Numbered from the stretch's first letter, positions 1 to 6,796 are shown. The stretch is 11,952 nucleotides of DNA from Collinsella sp. (GCA_019419405.1 DYAA01000045.1:1-11952); one strand, 5' to 3'. Notes: generated by a model from the letters alone, not told the origin. Numbers and translations are program-made.

Positions 1-1239
1 GAACAGCGTGTCGGAATAGGCGTTCGACAGTAGCCATGCACCGGGCACGCGAATGAGCACCACGGCCAGCACGTTGTGCGCAAAGCCGATGTAGCTCTTG
101 CCATACGCAGCGAAAAAGCCGCTAAAGCAAATGTGGATGCCGGCAAAAATCGCGTCGAAAATATAACTGCGCATATAGCCGGTACCGGCGGCGACTACTG
201 CAGCGTCCTTGGCAAAAAAGCCGATAAACGCCGGCGCCGCCAGCCACATCAGCACCGTGATCAGGCAGCCGTACACCACCGAGATGGTCATGGCGTCCTT
301 GAGTACCTGACGCGCGCGATCGCCCTTGCCCGCGCCGGCATTTTGCGCCGTGAGCGCGCTGACGGTAGCGCCCATGGAACTCGGCACAATGAACAAAAAG
401 CTGATCATCTTTTCGACCAGGCCCACGGCGGCGGCGTCGACCAGACCGCGGTGGTTGGCGATGACGGTGATGAACATAAACGCCACCTGGATGCAGCCGT
501 CCTGCACGGCCACGGGCACGCCGATTTTAAGAATGCTACCGAGCACCTCGGGCTGGGGGCGCAGGTCGCTGCGCTTAACGTGGATGTTCGTGCGGCGGCT
601 CTTGAGCCACACGAGCGCGAGGGCAACGCTGGCCGTCTGCGCGGTCACCGTGCCGAGCGCCGCGCCCACGGGGCCGAGCCCCATGTGGCCGATAAACAGA
701 AAATCGAGCGCGATGTTGATGATGCATGCCACGCCAATCACGTACATGGGCGAGCGCGAATCGCCCAGGCCGCGAAAGATGGCCGAAAGAATGTTGTACG
801 CGGCGATAAAGGGAATGCCGATAAAGCAAATGCGCAGGTAGGCGGCGGTGCCCTCGACCGCCTCGGCCGGCGTGCCAATGAGTGCCACGATCTGCGGGCA
901 CAGCGCGAGCAAGATGCCTGCCAGTACCACCGAGACACCCATAAACAGCGTGATGGTATTGCCGATGGCGGTCTCGGCGCGGTCAAACCGGCGCGAGCCC
1001 ACGGCGTGGCCGACGATAACCGTCGTTCCCATGGCCAGGCCCACGAGCGTCACGGTAATGATAAAGAGCGTCTGCGCGCCATTGCCTACGGCGGTGATGC
1101 CGGCGGCGCCGCTGAACTGCCCCATCATGTACAGGTCGGCCATGCCGTAGAGCATCTGCAAAAAGTACGAGAGCATATAAGGCAGGGCAAAGACCGCGAT
1201 GGTCTTGGGGACATTGCCGCGTGTGAGGTCGTGTTCCAT
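1..1239 (-). CDS. MATE family efflux transporter (C-terminus off window)
   Basis: Integral membrane exporter of the MATE (MatE/NorM/DinF-like) family, expected to expel cationic drugs or metabolites in exchange for Na+ or H+. Reading leftward from ATG at 1237-1239 gives 413 codons without a stop; the family is usually about 440-460 residues, so some 30-50 residues lie beyond the left edge. The start reads MEHDLTRGNVPKTIAVFALP. Family hallmarks include the N-terminal YGMADLYMMG segment (31-40), GLGDSRSPM after helix 4 (158-165), a connecting loop near 213-230, and a second MatE half beginning LKIGVPVAVQDG (237-248) with VPSSMGATVSALTAQNAG near 295-312. Hydrophobic stretches are spaced as expected for about 12 helices. 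The ribosome site is weak (AGAAAG upstream of the ATG). A MerR-type operator sits about 50-70 bp upstream. Substrate cannot be deduced from sequence. Confidence 0.93.
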   Translation of the reverse strand, partial: MEHDLTRGNVPKTIAVFALPYMLSYFLQMLYGMADLYMMGQFSGAAGITAVGNGAQTLFIITVTLVGLAMGTTVIVGHAVGSRRFDRAETAIGNTITLFMGVSVVLAGILLALCPQIVALIGTPAEAVEGTAAYLRICFIGIPFIAAYNILSAIFRGLGDSRSPMYVIGVACIINIALDFLFIGHMGLGPVGAALGTVTAQTASVALALVWLKSRRTNIHVKRSDLRPQPEVLGSILKIGVPVAVQDGCIQVAFMFITVIANHRGLVDAAAVGLVEKMISFLFIVPSSMGATVSALTAQNAGAGKGDRARQVLKDAMTISVVYGCLITVLMWLAAPAFIGFFAKDAAVVAAGTGYMRSYIFDAIFAGIHICFSGFFAAYGKSYIGFAHNVLAVVLIRVPGAWLLSNAYSDTLF

Positions 1240-1279
1240 GGGCGGGGCTTTCTGGCTGGGTTTGTTTACGTACCAGTGT

Positions 1280-1310
1280 AGTGAAAACCCTATAACGATT
1301 GTAGAGTCAA
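1280..1310 (-). promoter_or_regulatory. MerR-type promoter/operator for the MATE gene
   Basis: Read on the minus strand, a -35 box TTGACT (1305-1310) is followed after an unusually long 19-bp spacer by a weak -10 TTCACT (1280-1285). Across the spacer lies an imperfect 21-bp palindrome at 1287-1307 (ACTCTA....TAGGGT, 14 of 21 positions symmetric). A stretched spacer carrying a palindrome that begins inside the -35 box is the classical layout of promoters activated by MerR-family regulators, which often control multidrug exporters. No MerR gene is visible in the window, so the regulator would be elsewhere. The operator form is seen directly; its regulator is inferred. Confidence 0.55.
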
Positions 1311-1556
1311 GGTTTGTGATGACGACGGGGCGAAAATAGTCACGCTCCAAGCACGATGCTTTGACCCCTCCGTGCTCCTCACCTCGCCTCAAACCATCAC
1401 AACATTCGACGTTTTTTGCCAAAATTGGGAAAAGCATCGAATGTTGCGATGGTTTTTCTGCCACTCGATCGGGTGGAATCGCTTTCTCGCGCACGAAGGT
1501 GTGCGGACCCGGGGGCAGGGGAATAAGGTTGGTTATCCGACTCCATTGGAGGGCTC
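1311..1556. other. Intergenic region between divergent MATE and endonuclease genes
   Basis: Together with 1240-1310 this is a 317-bp gene-free stretch. It holds the MATE promoter at its left end, a short inverted repeat (AGCACG at 1350-1355 with CGTGCT at 1371-1376) and palindrome copy 1 (1391-1455). No convincing -35/-10 pair for the rightward gene was found. The rightward ribosome site GGAGG is at 1548-1552, only four bases from the ATG at 1557. Confidence 0.5.
1391..1455. repeat. Dispersed palindromic repeat, copy 1
   Basis: Left arm 1391-1409 (AAACCATCACAACATTCGA) and right arm 1437-1455 are complementary at 18 of 19 positions, enclosing a 27-nt T/A-rich loop. The same element occurs at 2631-2697 in the same orientation and at 6678-6738 inverted. 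The conserved core in all copies is AACATTCGA, a 27-nt inner segment, and TCGAATGTT. It lies outside genes, 101 bp before the broken endonuclease gene. It resembles a REP- or MITE-like palindromic unit rather than a simple terminator, because no T-run follows it. Confidence 0.85.
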
Positions 1557-2593
1557 ATGGACCTGCCGATCGTCCTGTCCCATAAGACCGCCTGGCTGTA
1601 CCACAATGTGGTACGCCCGTCCGAGCCGCTCTCGCGAGCAAGCAGCCTATACGATGAGGACTCGCTTGCTAGCGAGGCGGAGCAGACTGCGAGCCTGCCC
1701 AAATTGGGACTCGATGCCAAGGGGCTGAGGGCTTCAACGGCAGTTGGGATCGTTACCGACTATCTGGTTTCGCTTGGTATTCCACGAGAAGAGTTCGATC
1801 ATATCGACACGCTCGTCAACTTCGATTTTGAGCGCTCGACGCCGGCTGGATTTAGGTGCCATGTGTTTGGAGCGCCGGTACCTCCAGGCCATCTTATCGA
1901 GGTGGCAGAGGGCCTTCTGGTGGTTGATGAGGCCATGTGCTTTGTCCAGGCGGGTTCGTGGATGAGCGAACCCGAGCAGCTGGAATATGGCTACGAAATC
2001 TGTGCCCGATACCATTTGAATCATCTGTCGACAGGCGATTATATCGAGATGGGGCAGAGGTATACCGTTGCCGACTTGATTGCTTATTGCAATGAGAACC
2101 GATCTCATCAGGGGGCTATACGCGCGGCCGCCGTGCTCAAGCGCGTGCACGATGGCGCGCGATCGCCCATGGAGACGGCCGCCGCAATCATGGTCGTAGC
2201 AAAGCGTTCCCAGGGAGGGCTGGGATACGTCAAGGTTGAGCTCAACCGTCGGGTCGATGTTCCCAACGAGTTCAAGTATCTCGCAAAGGCCGGGTTTTCG
2301 AGATCGACGTATATGCGCCTGCGAGCGGTACGGGGATTGAATACAACGGCTCGGACCATCTTGATAAACAGCGCAGCGCGTCGGATGCGGAGCGCATGAC
2401 CGTGCTGAGCGCGCTGGGCTTTAGGATGATCGTCCTCACCGGGACTCAGTTTGCCCACCAGCTGCAATTGCACCGGGCGATGAACGCCATCGCGCTCGCT
2501 ATGGGCCTCAAGTGCGACCGAAGCGAAGCGTTCCAGAAACGTCAAAACGACCTGCGAGAATTCGTGATTCGGCACTGGGACGGCGGCCTTTAG
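1557..2593 (+). pseudogene. Frameshifted AbiEi-like/DUF559 endonuclease-domain protein
   Basis: Starting at ATG 1557, the N-terminal part (SHKTAWLYH, residues 8-16) resembles the AbiEi-like helical domain that precedes DUF559/Vsr-like nuclease domains. It is followed by a helical middle and RSPMETAAA (about 202-210), the usual lead-in to the nuclease. After KAGF (codon 2295-2297) this frame runs through unrelated sequence to a stop at 2397-2399. The -1 frame, however, continues the family pattern from 2300: EIDVYAPASGTGIEYNGSDH, i.e. D (2306) and E (2339) spaced as in PD-(D/E)XK nucleases. It then runs to a proper stop at 2591-2593. One restored base in the GGGTTTT run (2292-2298) would give about 345 residues, normal for the family. 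The usual D after E-x is N here (2345). It is flanked by palindrome copies. In the family, AbiEi-like/DUF559 proteins are of uncertain role (defence or toxin-antitoxin links are suggested). A base-calling error is the main alternative to a real mutation. Confidence 0.8.
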
Positions 2594-2630
2594 GGGCGTT
2601 CTGGCCCTTCTACAGGGTGCCGTAGGCAGG

Positions 2631-2697
2631 CAAACCATCACAACATTCGACGTTTTTTGCCAAAATCGGGAAAAGCATCGAATGTTGTGATGGTTTG
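2631..2697. repeat. Dispersed palindromic repeat, copy 2
   Basis: Arms 2631-2650 and 2678-2697 are perfectly complementary over 20 bp (CAAACCATCACAACATTCGA and its complement), with a 27-nt loop that differs from copy 1 at one base. It lies 38 bp after the end of the broken endonuclease gene and in the same orientation as copy 1, so the two copies bracket that gene. No U-tract follows, so a role as an intrinsic terminator is not evident, though such a stem could stall transcription or protect an mRNA end. Confidence 0.88.
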
Positions 2698-2750
2698 TGT
2701 GTTGAGGATGGGCTTGGGAAGTCCGTTTTGCTCGAAGTGACCTGTCCTGT

Positions 2751-2788
2751 CGTACGGGTGTCGGCATGATTCTCCCGTGCGGTATTAT
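2751..2788 (+). promoter_or_regulatory. Putative moaA promoter region with upstream inverted repeat
   Basis: A -10-like TATTAT lies at 2783-2788, about 40 bp before the moaA start; no good -35 is seen 16-18 bp upstream. Overlapping the expected -35 region is an inverted repeat, CGTACGGG (2751-2758) with CCCGTGCG (2774-2781), which pairs completely with one G-T wobble around a 15-nt loop. It might be an operator or a leader hairpin. It does not resemble the long conserved Moco RNA motif. Confidence 0.35.
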
Positions 2789-2828
2789 GTTTTCCGAAGA
2801 ATAAAACGCCGCATGAGGGGAGGGCTGC

Positions 2829-3884
2829 GTGGGCGGGCACGTGCAACATGACGGCTTTGGCCGCGATATCAACTACCTGCGCATTGCCGTTACCGACAAG
2901 TGCAATTTCCGCTGCATCTATTGCATGCCGGCCGATGGCGTGGCGCCCCGCGCGCACGACGAACTGCTCAGCGCCGAGGAAATCGCCCACTTTGTGCGCT
3001 TGGTGGCGGGGGAGGGAATTCGCCGCGTACGCCTGACGGGCGGTGAACCGCTGGTCAGCCGCCGTATTATTCCGCTCATTCGCGATATCCGCGCGATTCC
3101 GCAGATCGAGGACATCTCGCTCACCACCAATGGCGCCCTGCTGCCCAAGCTGGCACCGCGGCTCAAAGATGCCGGGCTTGACCGCGTCAACATTTCGCTC
3201 GATACGCTCGACCCTACGCTCTTTGGAAAGATCACGCGCCTGGGTCGGCTCGAGCAGACCATGGCGGGCATCGACGCGGCGCTGACCTGGGGCTTTGAGC
3301 CCGTTAAGGTCAACTGCGTTGTGGTGCGCCGACTCAACCAGGATGTGGCGGCCCTTGCGCGGCTCACGCTCGACCGCCCCATCCACCTGCGCTTTATCGA
3401 ATACATGCCCATTGGCGACGAGCGCACGAGCTCGCATTGCGCTGTGGACCCGCATGCGCCCACGCTCAATCCCGAGCTGTGGGACGCGAGCGATACCGTG
3501 CCGAGCGACGAGCTGCGGGCGCGCATCAATGCCGGGGCCGCCGCGGTGGGACTGGGCGACCTCGAGCCGCTCGACATCAACGACGCTCCTGCCGGCGCGG
3601 GCCCTGCGCGCTATTGGCACTTTCCGGGCGCGGCGGGAACGGTCGGCTTCATTAGCGCCATGTCCAATCATTTTTGTGCGAATTGCAACCGTCTGCGCCT
3701 GACGGCCGATGGCAACGTGCGTCCGTGCCTGTTCAGCGATGCCGAGTATTCGGTGCGTGAGGCGCTGCGCCGTGGTGATGATATGCAGGTACTTTCGATT
3801 TGGCGCGATGCCGTGGCCCACAAACCGCAGGAACACGCGATAATTGAGGGCACGCAACGATTTATGTCCCAAATCGGAGGATGA
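2829..3884 (+). CDS. moaA: GTP 3',8-cyclase MoaA
   Basis: Radical-SAM enzyme that catalyses the first step of molybdenum cofactor synthesis, converting GTP to 3',8-cyclo-7,8-dihydro-GTP in the cytoplasm. The 351-residue length is typical. The N-terminal FGRDINYLRIAVTDK leads into the radical-SAM cluster motif C25-x3-C29-x2-C32. GGEP (71-74) is the SAM-binding motif. The C-terminal substrate-binding [4Fe-4S] cluster ligands are C283, C286 and C300 in FCANCNRLRLTADGNVRPC. The protein ends in the conserved Gly-Gly (350-351), which completes the active site in this family. GTG at 2829 is chosen because it gives the standard N-terminus and follows GGGGAGGG (2817-2824). The next gene begins 4 bp after the stop, so the two form an operon. 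Confidence 0.97.
   Translation: MGGHVQHDGFGRDINYLRIAVTDKCNFRCIYCMPADGVAPRAHDELLSAEEIAHFVRLVAGEGIRRVRLTGGEPLVSRRIIPLIRDIRAIPQIEDISLTTNGALLPKLAPRLKDAGLDRVNISLDTLDPTLFGKITRLGRLEQTMAGIDAALTWGFEPVKVNCVVVRRLNQDVAALARLTLDRPIHLRFIEYMPIGDERTSSHCAVDPHAPTLNPELWDASDTVPSDELRARINAGAAAVGLGDLEPLDINDAPAGAGPARYWHFPGAAGTVGFISAMSNHFCANCNRLRLTADGNVRPCLFSDAEYSVREALRRGDDMQVLSIWRDAVAHKPQEHAIIEGTQRFMSQIGG
3876..3881 (+). promoter_or_regulatory. Ribosome binding site fixing the moaC-mobB start
   Basis: GGAGGA lies inside the last codons of moaA and 7 bp before ATG 3889. It favours that start over an in-frame upstream ATG at 3844, which has no such site and would overlap moaA by 41 bp, and over an out-of-frame ATG at 3881. 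Confidence 0.7.
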
Positions 3885-3888
3885 TCAT

Positions 3889-5199
3889 ATGGCCAAGAGC
3901 AGGTACGCCGATGCCACCAAGGCCGCTCGCAGGGCCGCGATGTCTGCCCATAAAGCTTCAGCCGCGGCGAATGCTGGCGATGCCGACGCGTCCGCGCGGC
4001 CGACTGTCAGCGCTGCCACCGACACCGCCCGCGACGCCCGTCGCGACGAGCTGACGCATGTGGACGCCAAAGGCGAGGTGCGCATGGTTGACGTGTCCGA
4101 CAAGGCCGAGACCCATCGCATTGCCATCGCCGAGGGCACCATTCTCATGCACCCCGAGACGCAGGCTATGGTGCTGCAGGACCGCGCCAAAAAGGGCGAC
4201 GTGCTTGCCTGCGCGCGCGTGGCGGGCATTATGGCCATCAAACGCACGAGCGACATCATTCCCATGTGCCATCCGCTGCTCATTACCAAGAGTAAATGCG
4301 ACATTGCGCCCATCGCTGCGGCGGGGACGCCGGCCGAGGACGTGCCCGAGGGCTGGGCGCCGGCGCGCGCAGACGGGCAGGTTGGCTTTCACGTACTGGT
4401 TACGGCCGGCGTGACGGGCAAGACGGGTATCGAGATGGAGGCCCTGACCGGCGCGAGTGCCGCGTGTCTGACCATCTACGACATGTGCAAGGCCGTCGAT
4501 CGCGGCATGGAGATCGTTGACGTGCGTCTGCTGCACAAGGAGGGCGGCCGCTCGGGCGTGTGGGATCGTGCCGAGCGTCAGGCCGCTGCTGTTGAGGCTG
4601 TGGCCGCTGACGGTGCCGCACCCGCGAGCGCACCCGTCGCCGTCGCGCCCGCAGCTCCCACTCCGGCTGTCCCTGCGATCGCGTTTATCGGCTACCAAAA
4701 CTCGGGCAAGACCACGCTCGTCGAGAAGGTTATCGCCGAGCTCACCCGCCGCGGCCTGCGCGTGGGTTCGCTCAAGCATCACGGGCATCACGGCTTTGAT
4801 ATCGACGTGCCCGCTAAGGACACCTGGCGCCATCACCAAGCCGGATCCAAGCACGTGGGGCTCATCTGCGCCACGCGCTGGGCGGAGTACGCCGACACGC
4901 GCGAGGAGGACGAGATGCCCGCGCGCGAGCTGCTGTCGCGTTACAACGATGTCGACGTGGTGATCATCGAGGGCTACAAGACCGAGGGCTTCGACAACAT
5001 CGTGGTCGCGCGCTCCGGTGTCGACCGTCTGCGCGGCAAGAGCTCGCTCGACCTGGTCGACGGTCACACGCTGGCCCTTGCCTGCAACGAAGCCCTGGCG
5101 TGTCAGGCCTTCGACGCCGGCTTTGCGACCCGAGCCATCAACATCAACGACGCCCGAGCAATCTGCGATCTGATTCAAGACCACCTCGGTAGACTTTAG
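3889..5199 (+). CDS. moaC-mobB: Fusion of cyclic pyranopterin monophosphate synthase (MoaC) and MobB
   Basis: A 436-residue two-domain Moco protein. Residues 1-53 are an Ala/Arg/Asp-rich extension of no recognised fold. MoaC spans about 54-227: LTHVDAKGEVRMVDVS, the PMCHPL motif (H128) and YDMCKAVD with D198 and K201, matching the conserved catalytic Asp and Lys, followed by EGGRSG (218-223). MoaC converts MoaA's product to cyclic pyranopterin monophosphate. It carries an insertion of roughly 20 residues (about 147-167) in a usually short loop. An Ala/Pro/Val linker (about 228-262) leads to MobB (263-436): Walker A GYQNSGKTT (268-276), KHHGHHGFDID (296-306), VVIIEGYK (357-364). MobB is a P-loop GTPase-like partner of MobA in guanine-dinucleotide cofactor formation. 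All key motifs of both halves are present, so both are probably active. Fusions among Moco genes are common, but MoaC with MobB is an unusual pairing to my knowledge. Confidence 0.94.
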   Translation: MAKSRYADATKAARRAAMSAHKASAAANAGDADASARPTVSAATDTARDARRDELTHVDAKGEVRMVDVSDKAETHRIAIAEGTILMHPETQAMVLQDRAKKGDVLACARVAGIMAIKRTSDIIPMCHPLLITKSKCDIAPIAAAGTPAEDVPEGWAPARADGQVGFHVLVTAGVTGKTGIEMEALTGASAACLTIYDMCKAVDRGMEIVDVRLLHKEGGRSGVWDRAERQAAAVEAVAADGAAPASAPVAVAPAAPTPAVPAIAFIGYQNSGKTTLVEKVIAELTRRGLRVGSLKHHGHHGFDIDVPAKDTWRHHQAGSKHVGLICATRWAEYADTREEDEMPARELLSRYNDVDVVIIEGYKTEGFDNIVVARSGVDRLRGKSSLDLVDGHTLALACNEALACQAFDAGFATRAININDARAICDLIQDHLGRL

Positions 5200-5220
5200 G
5201 GACATGCCTTAAAATCTACC
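5188..5220 (+). terminator. Weak stem-loop at the end of the Moco operon
   Basis: GGTAGACTTTA (5188-5198) pairs with the complementary segment 5210-5220 with one C-A mismatch, around a loop of about 11 nt; it overlaps the stop codon at 5197-5199. There is no T-run after it, so it is only a candidate for transcription termination or mRNA end stabilisation. Confidence 0.3.
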
Positions 5221-5343
5221 AAGTAGTTCATGTTGGGCGGAAAGACGTAAGGAAAGGGCTCGATGCGACCTTAGTTAGGCATACGGATAGATTGAGTTAA
5301 TGGACGGCGGATGAATGACCGCTGCCCGCTATTCGTATGCAAC

Positions 5344-5349
5344 AAGGAG
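5344..5349 (+). promoter_or_regulatory. Ribosome binding site fixing the MFS gene start
   Basis: AAGGAG is 5 bp before ATG 5355. An in-frame ATG at 5337 lies upstream of it and has no ribosome site, so 5355 is the likelier start. In the preceding gap (5221-5336) I see no convincing promoter. Confidence 0.7.
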
Positions 5350-5354
5350 CCCCC

Positions 5355-6641
5355 ATGCCCGCATCTGTATTCCCAAAAATCCACTCGTCGCTGTCCGCGC
5401 AGGCTAAACGCCTGGTGGCGATGCGCTTTCTCATATACACCGGTTTTCAGACCAGTTATTTTATCGGCGTCATCGGAACGCTCACCTATGCAGACGATGC
5501 CTCGGTCGTTGCGACGTCGCTGGCCGTCCTCTTTATGAACGTCTTCGTAATCTTGGGGTCCTTTGCGGGCGGCGCCGCGCTCGATGCATGGGGTCCGCGC
5601 CGCCATTTCTTGCTGAGTGTCGTCGGTACGCTAGTAACGGGTGCGGCAATCATCGCCTTTGGTAACGCGACCGGAACAGTCCTTGCCGGTGCGGCGCTCC
5701 TAGGTTTTGTGATGGGACTCGCCCAACCCATCGCCACGTCCTATCCGGCATATCTCACCGACGACCGCGTCGAGCTCAAAGACATCAACTCCGCCATAAC
5801 CATGTTCTCCAACGTGAGCATTATCGTCGGCCCCACACTGGGCGGCTTTGTCGCGGCGGCTACATCGTCACGCGCGGTGTTCGTGCTCATGATGCTCTTT
5901 ACCGTGCTGGCGTTCATTGTCGGCTGGGGCTTTAGACCGCAAGCAGTTCGCGTCGCCGCGCGTGAAAGTACTCCCACGGACAGCAGTACAACGGCAATCA
6001 CTGCCAGCCAAAGCTCCAACCCCAGCACGTCCGCCCGCGCCACCTTCGCAGCCAGCATCAAGACAGTCTTCACCAACAGCGTCCTCGCGCTACTTTTCTG
6101 CATCATCTTCCTCTCGAACTTTGGCTACGGAGCCTTCGATCCGCTCGAGTCGTTCTTCTACCGCGATGTCCTACACGTCGGCGTTGAGTGGATGGGCTGG
6201 CTCTCGTCGGCTTCGGGCGTGGGCGCGGTGCTGGGTGCCGTGCTCGCGCTCCGCTTGCCGCCGCACCTGGTCAACCTTAAAACACTGCTCGTGGCGCTCA
6301 TGTCCGTGGGCCTGGGAAGTCTGCTCTATGTGGGGACACCGTACGTGGGCGTGGCCCTCGTCGGCCAGATCGCCCTGGGCATAGCTTGGGGTGTCGTCAA
6401 CCCGCTCCACAACACCATCGTGCAAACGACGGCTCCGCTCGAGCAGCTCGGCCGCGTCAACTCGGTCATGGGCTTTGGCAATATGTTTGCTGGCGTGGCC
6501 CCTCTGGCGGTTGCACCGTGGCTGGCGGCAACATTTGGCGTACAACGGACGCTCGTGGGGGCGGGCGTGGTCGTGACGGCGGTTCCCGCGGCGTTGCTAC
6601 TGTTTGGACGCCGGCATTTGGAACGTGCCGTAAAGCGGTGA
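5355..6641 (+). CDS. MFS transporter, MFS_3-like exporter
   Basis: A 428-residue major facilitator membrane protein with about 12 hydrophobic segments in two halves, joined by a Ser/Thr-rich cytoplasmic loop (about 198-232). The MFS motif A-like loop GGAALDAWGPRRH is at 72-84, between helices 2 and 3. PAYLTDDRVELKDINSAIT (131-149) followed by GPTLGG (159-164) resembles the helix 4-5 region of the MFS_3/Tet(V)/Tap/Mef-like drug or siderophore exporters. Proton-coupled export is the expected mechanism; the substrate is unknown. The gene stands alone: 155 bp separate it from the Moco operon, and repeats plus a strong terminator follow it. No frame damage is seen. Confidence 0.88.
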   Translation: MPASVFPKIHSSLSAQAKRLVAMRFLIYTGFQTSYFIGVIGTLTYADDASVVATSLAVLFMNVFVILGSFAGGAALDAWGPRRHFLLSVVGTLVTGAAIIAFGNATGTVLAGAALLGFVMGLAQPIATSYPAYLTDDRVELKDINSAITMFSNVSIIVGPTLGGFVAAATSSRAVFVLMMLFTVLAFIVGWGFRPQAVRVAARESTPTDSSTTAITASQSSNPSTSARATFAASIKTVFTNSVLALLFCIIFLSNFGYGAFDPLESFFYRDVLHVGVEWMGWLSSASGVGAVLGAVLALRLPPHLVNLKTLLVALMSVGLGSLLYVGTPYVGVALVGQIALGIAWGVVNPLHNTIVQTTAPLEQLGRVNSVMGFGNMFAGVAPLAVAPWLAATFGVQRTLVGAGVVVTAVPAALLLFGRRHLERAVKR

Positions 6642-6682
6642 GAAACCGGTAGGAAACCGGTAAGAGACCGGTAAGAGACCGT
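6640..6682 (+). repeat. 11-bp tandem repeat overlapping the MFS stop codon
   Basis: Four units of about 11 bp run head to tail: 6640-6650 (GAGAAACCGGT), 6651-6661 (AGGAAACCGGT), 6662-6672 (AAGAGACCGGT) and 6673-6682 (last unit one base short). The first unit overlaps the MFS stop codon (6639-6641) and the last runs into the left arm of palindrome copy 3. The ACCGGT core of each unit is itself a 6-bp palindrome. It may be replication slippage or a protein-binding array. Confidence 0.8.
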
Positions 6683-6738
6683 CCCAACATTCGATGAAAA
6701 TCGCGATTTTGCCGAAAAACGTCGAATGTTGGGATGGT
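6678..6738. repeat. Dispersed palindromic repeat, copy 3 (inverted)
   Basis: Arms 6678-6694 (ACCGTCCCAACATTCGA) and 6722-6738 pair along 17 bp with a single G-T wobble, around the same 27-nt inner length. The inner segment matches copies 1 and 2 only when reverse-complemented, so this copy is inverted. One arm position differs from copy 2 as a compensated pair (A-T becomes C-G). It sits between the MFS gene and its terminator. Confidence 0.85.
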
Positions 6739-6755
6739 TCGCGCTGTGGATTCGG

Positions 6756-6793
6756 CCACCACAAAGGGGCCAGGCACCTTTGTGGTGGTTTTT
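6756..6793 (+). terminator. Rho-independent terminator after the MFS gene
   Basis: CCACCACAAAGG (6756-6767) and CCTTTGTGGTGG (6777-6788) form a perfect 12-bp stem with a 9-nt loop, followed by TTTTT (6789-6793). This is a textbook intrinsic terminator on the plus strand. Stem top and loop are nearly the same as in the hairpin at 7717-7751. Confidence 0.85.
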
Positions 6794-6796
6794 GCT

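Noticed and set aside
76..1281. Long plus-strand open frame of 401 codons
   Set aside because: It lies antisense to the MATE gene; its His/Arg/Ala-rich product matches no family, while the minus strand reads as a clear MATE transporter.
2292..2300. Programmed -1 ribosomal frameshift in the endonuclease gene
   Set aside because: The GGG TTT TCG frame does not form an X-XXY-YYZ slippery heptamer, and no obvious downstream pseudoknot was seen; a one-base deletion is simpler.
2700..2828. Moco riboswitch upstream of moaA
   Set aside because: The leader is too short and lacks the multi-stem structure of the Moco RNA motif; only one simple inverted repeat is present.
2108..2872. Minus-strand open frame of 254 codons passing through palindrome copy 2
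   Set aside because: It spans a repeat and the end of the pseudogene, has no ribosome site or family match, and includes the translation of the palindrome itself. Similar short hypothetical proteins in databases are probably translated repeats.
2610..3872. Minus-strand open frame of 420 codons
   Set aside because: Antisense to moaA, rich in Arg/His/Ala as expected for a GC-rich shadow frame; moaA on the other strand has all its catalytic motifs.
3958..5205. Minus-strand open frame of 415 codons
   Set aside because: Antisense shadow of the moaC-mobB fusion, with no family resemblance.
1391..6738. CRISPR array
   Set aside because: The repeated units are palindromes far apart and in both orientations, with no regular spacers.
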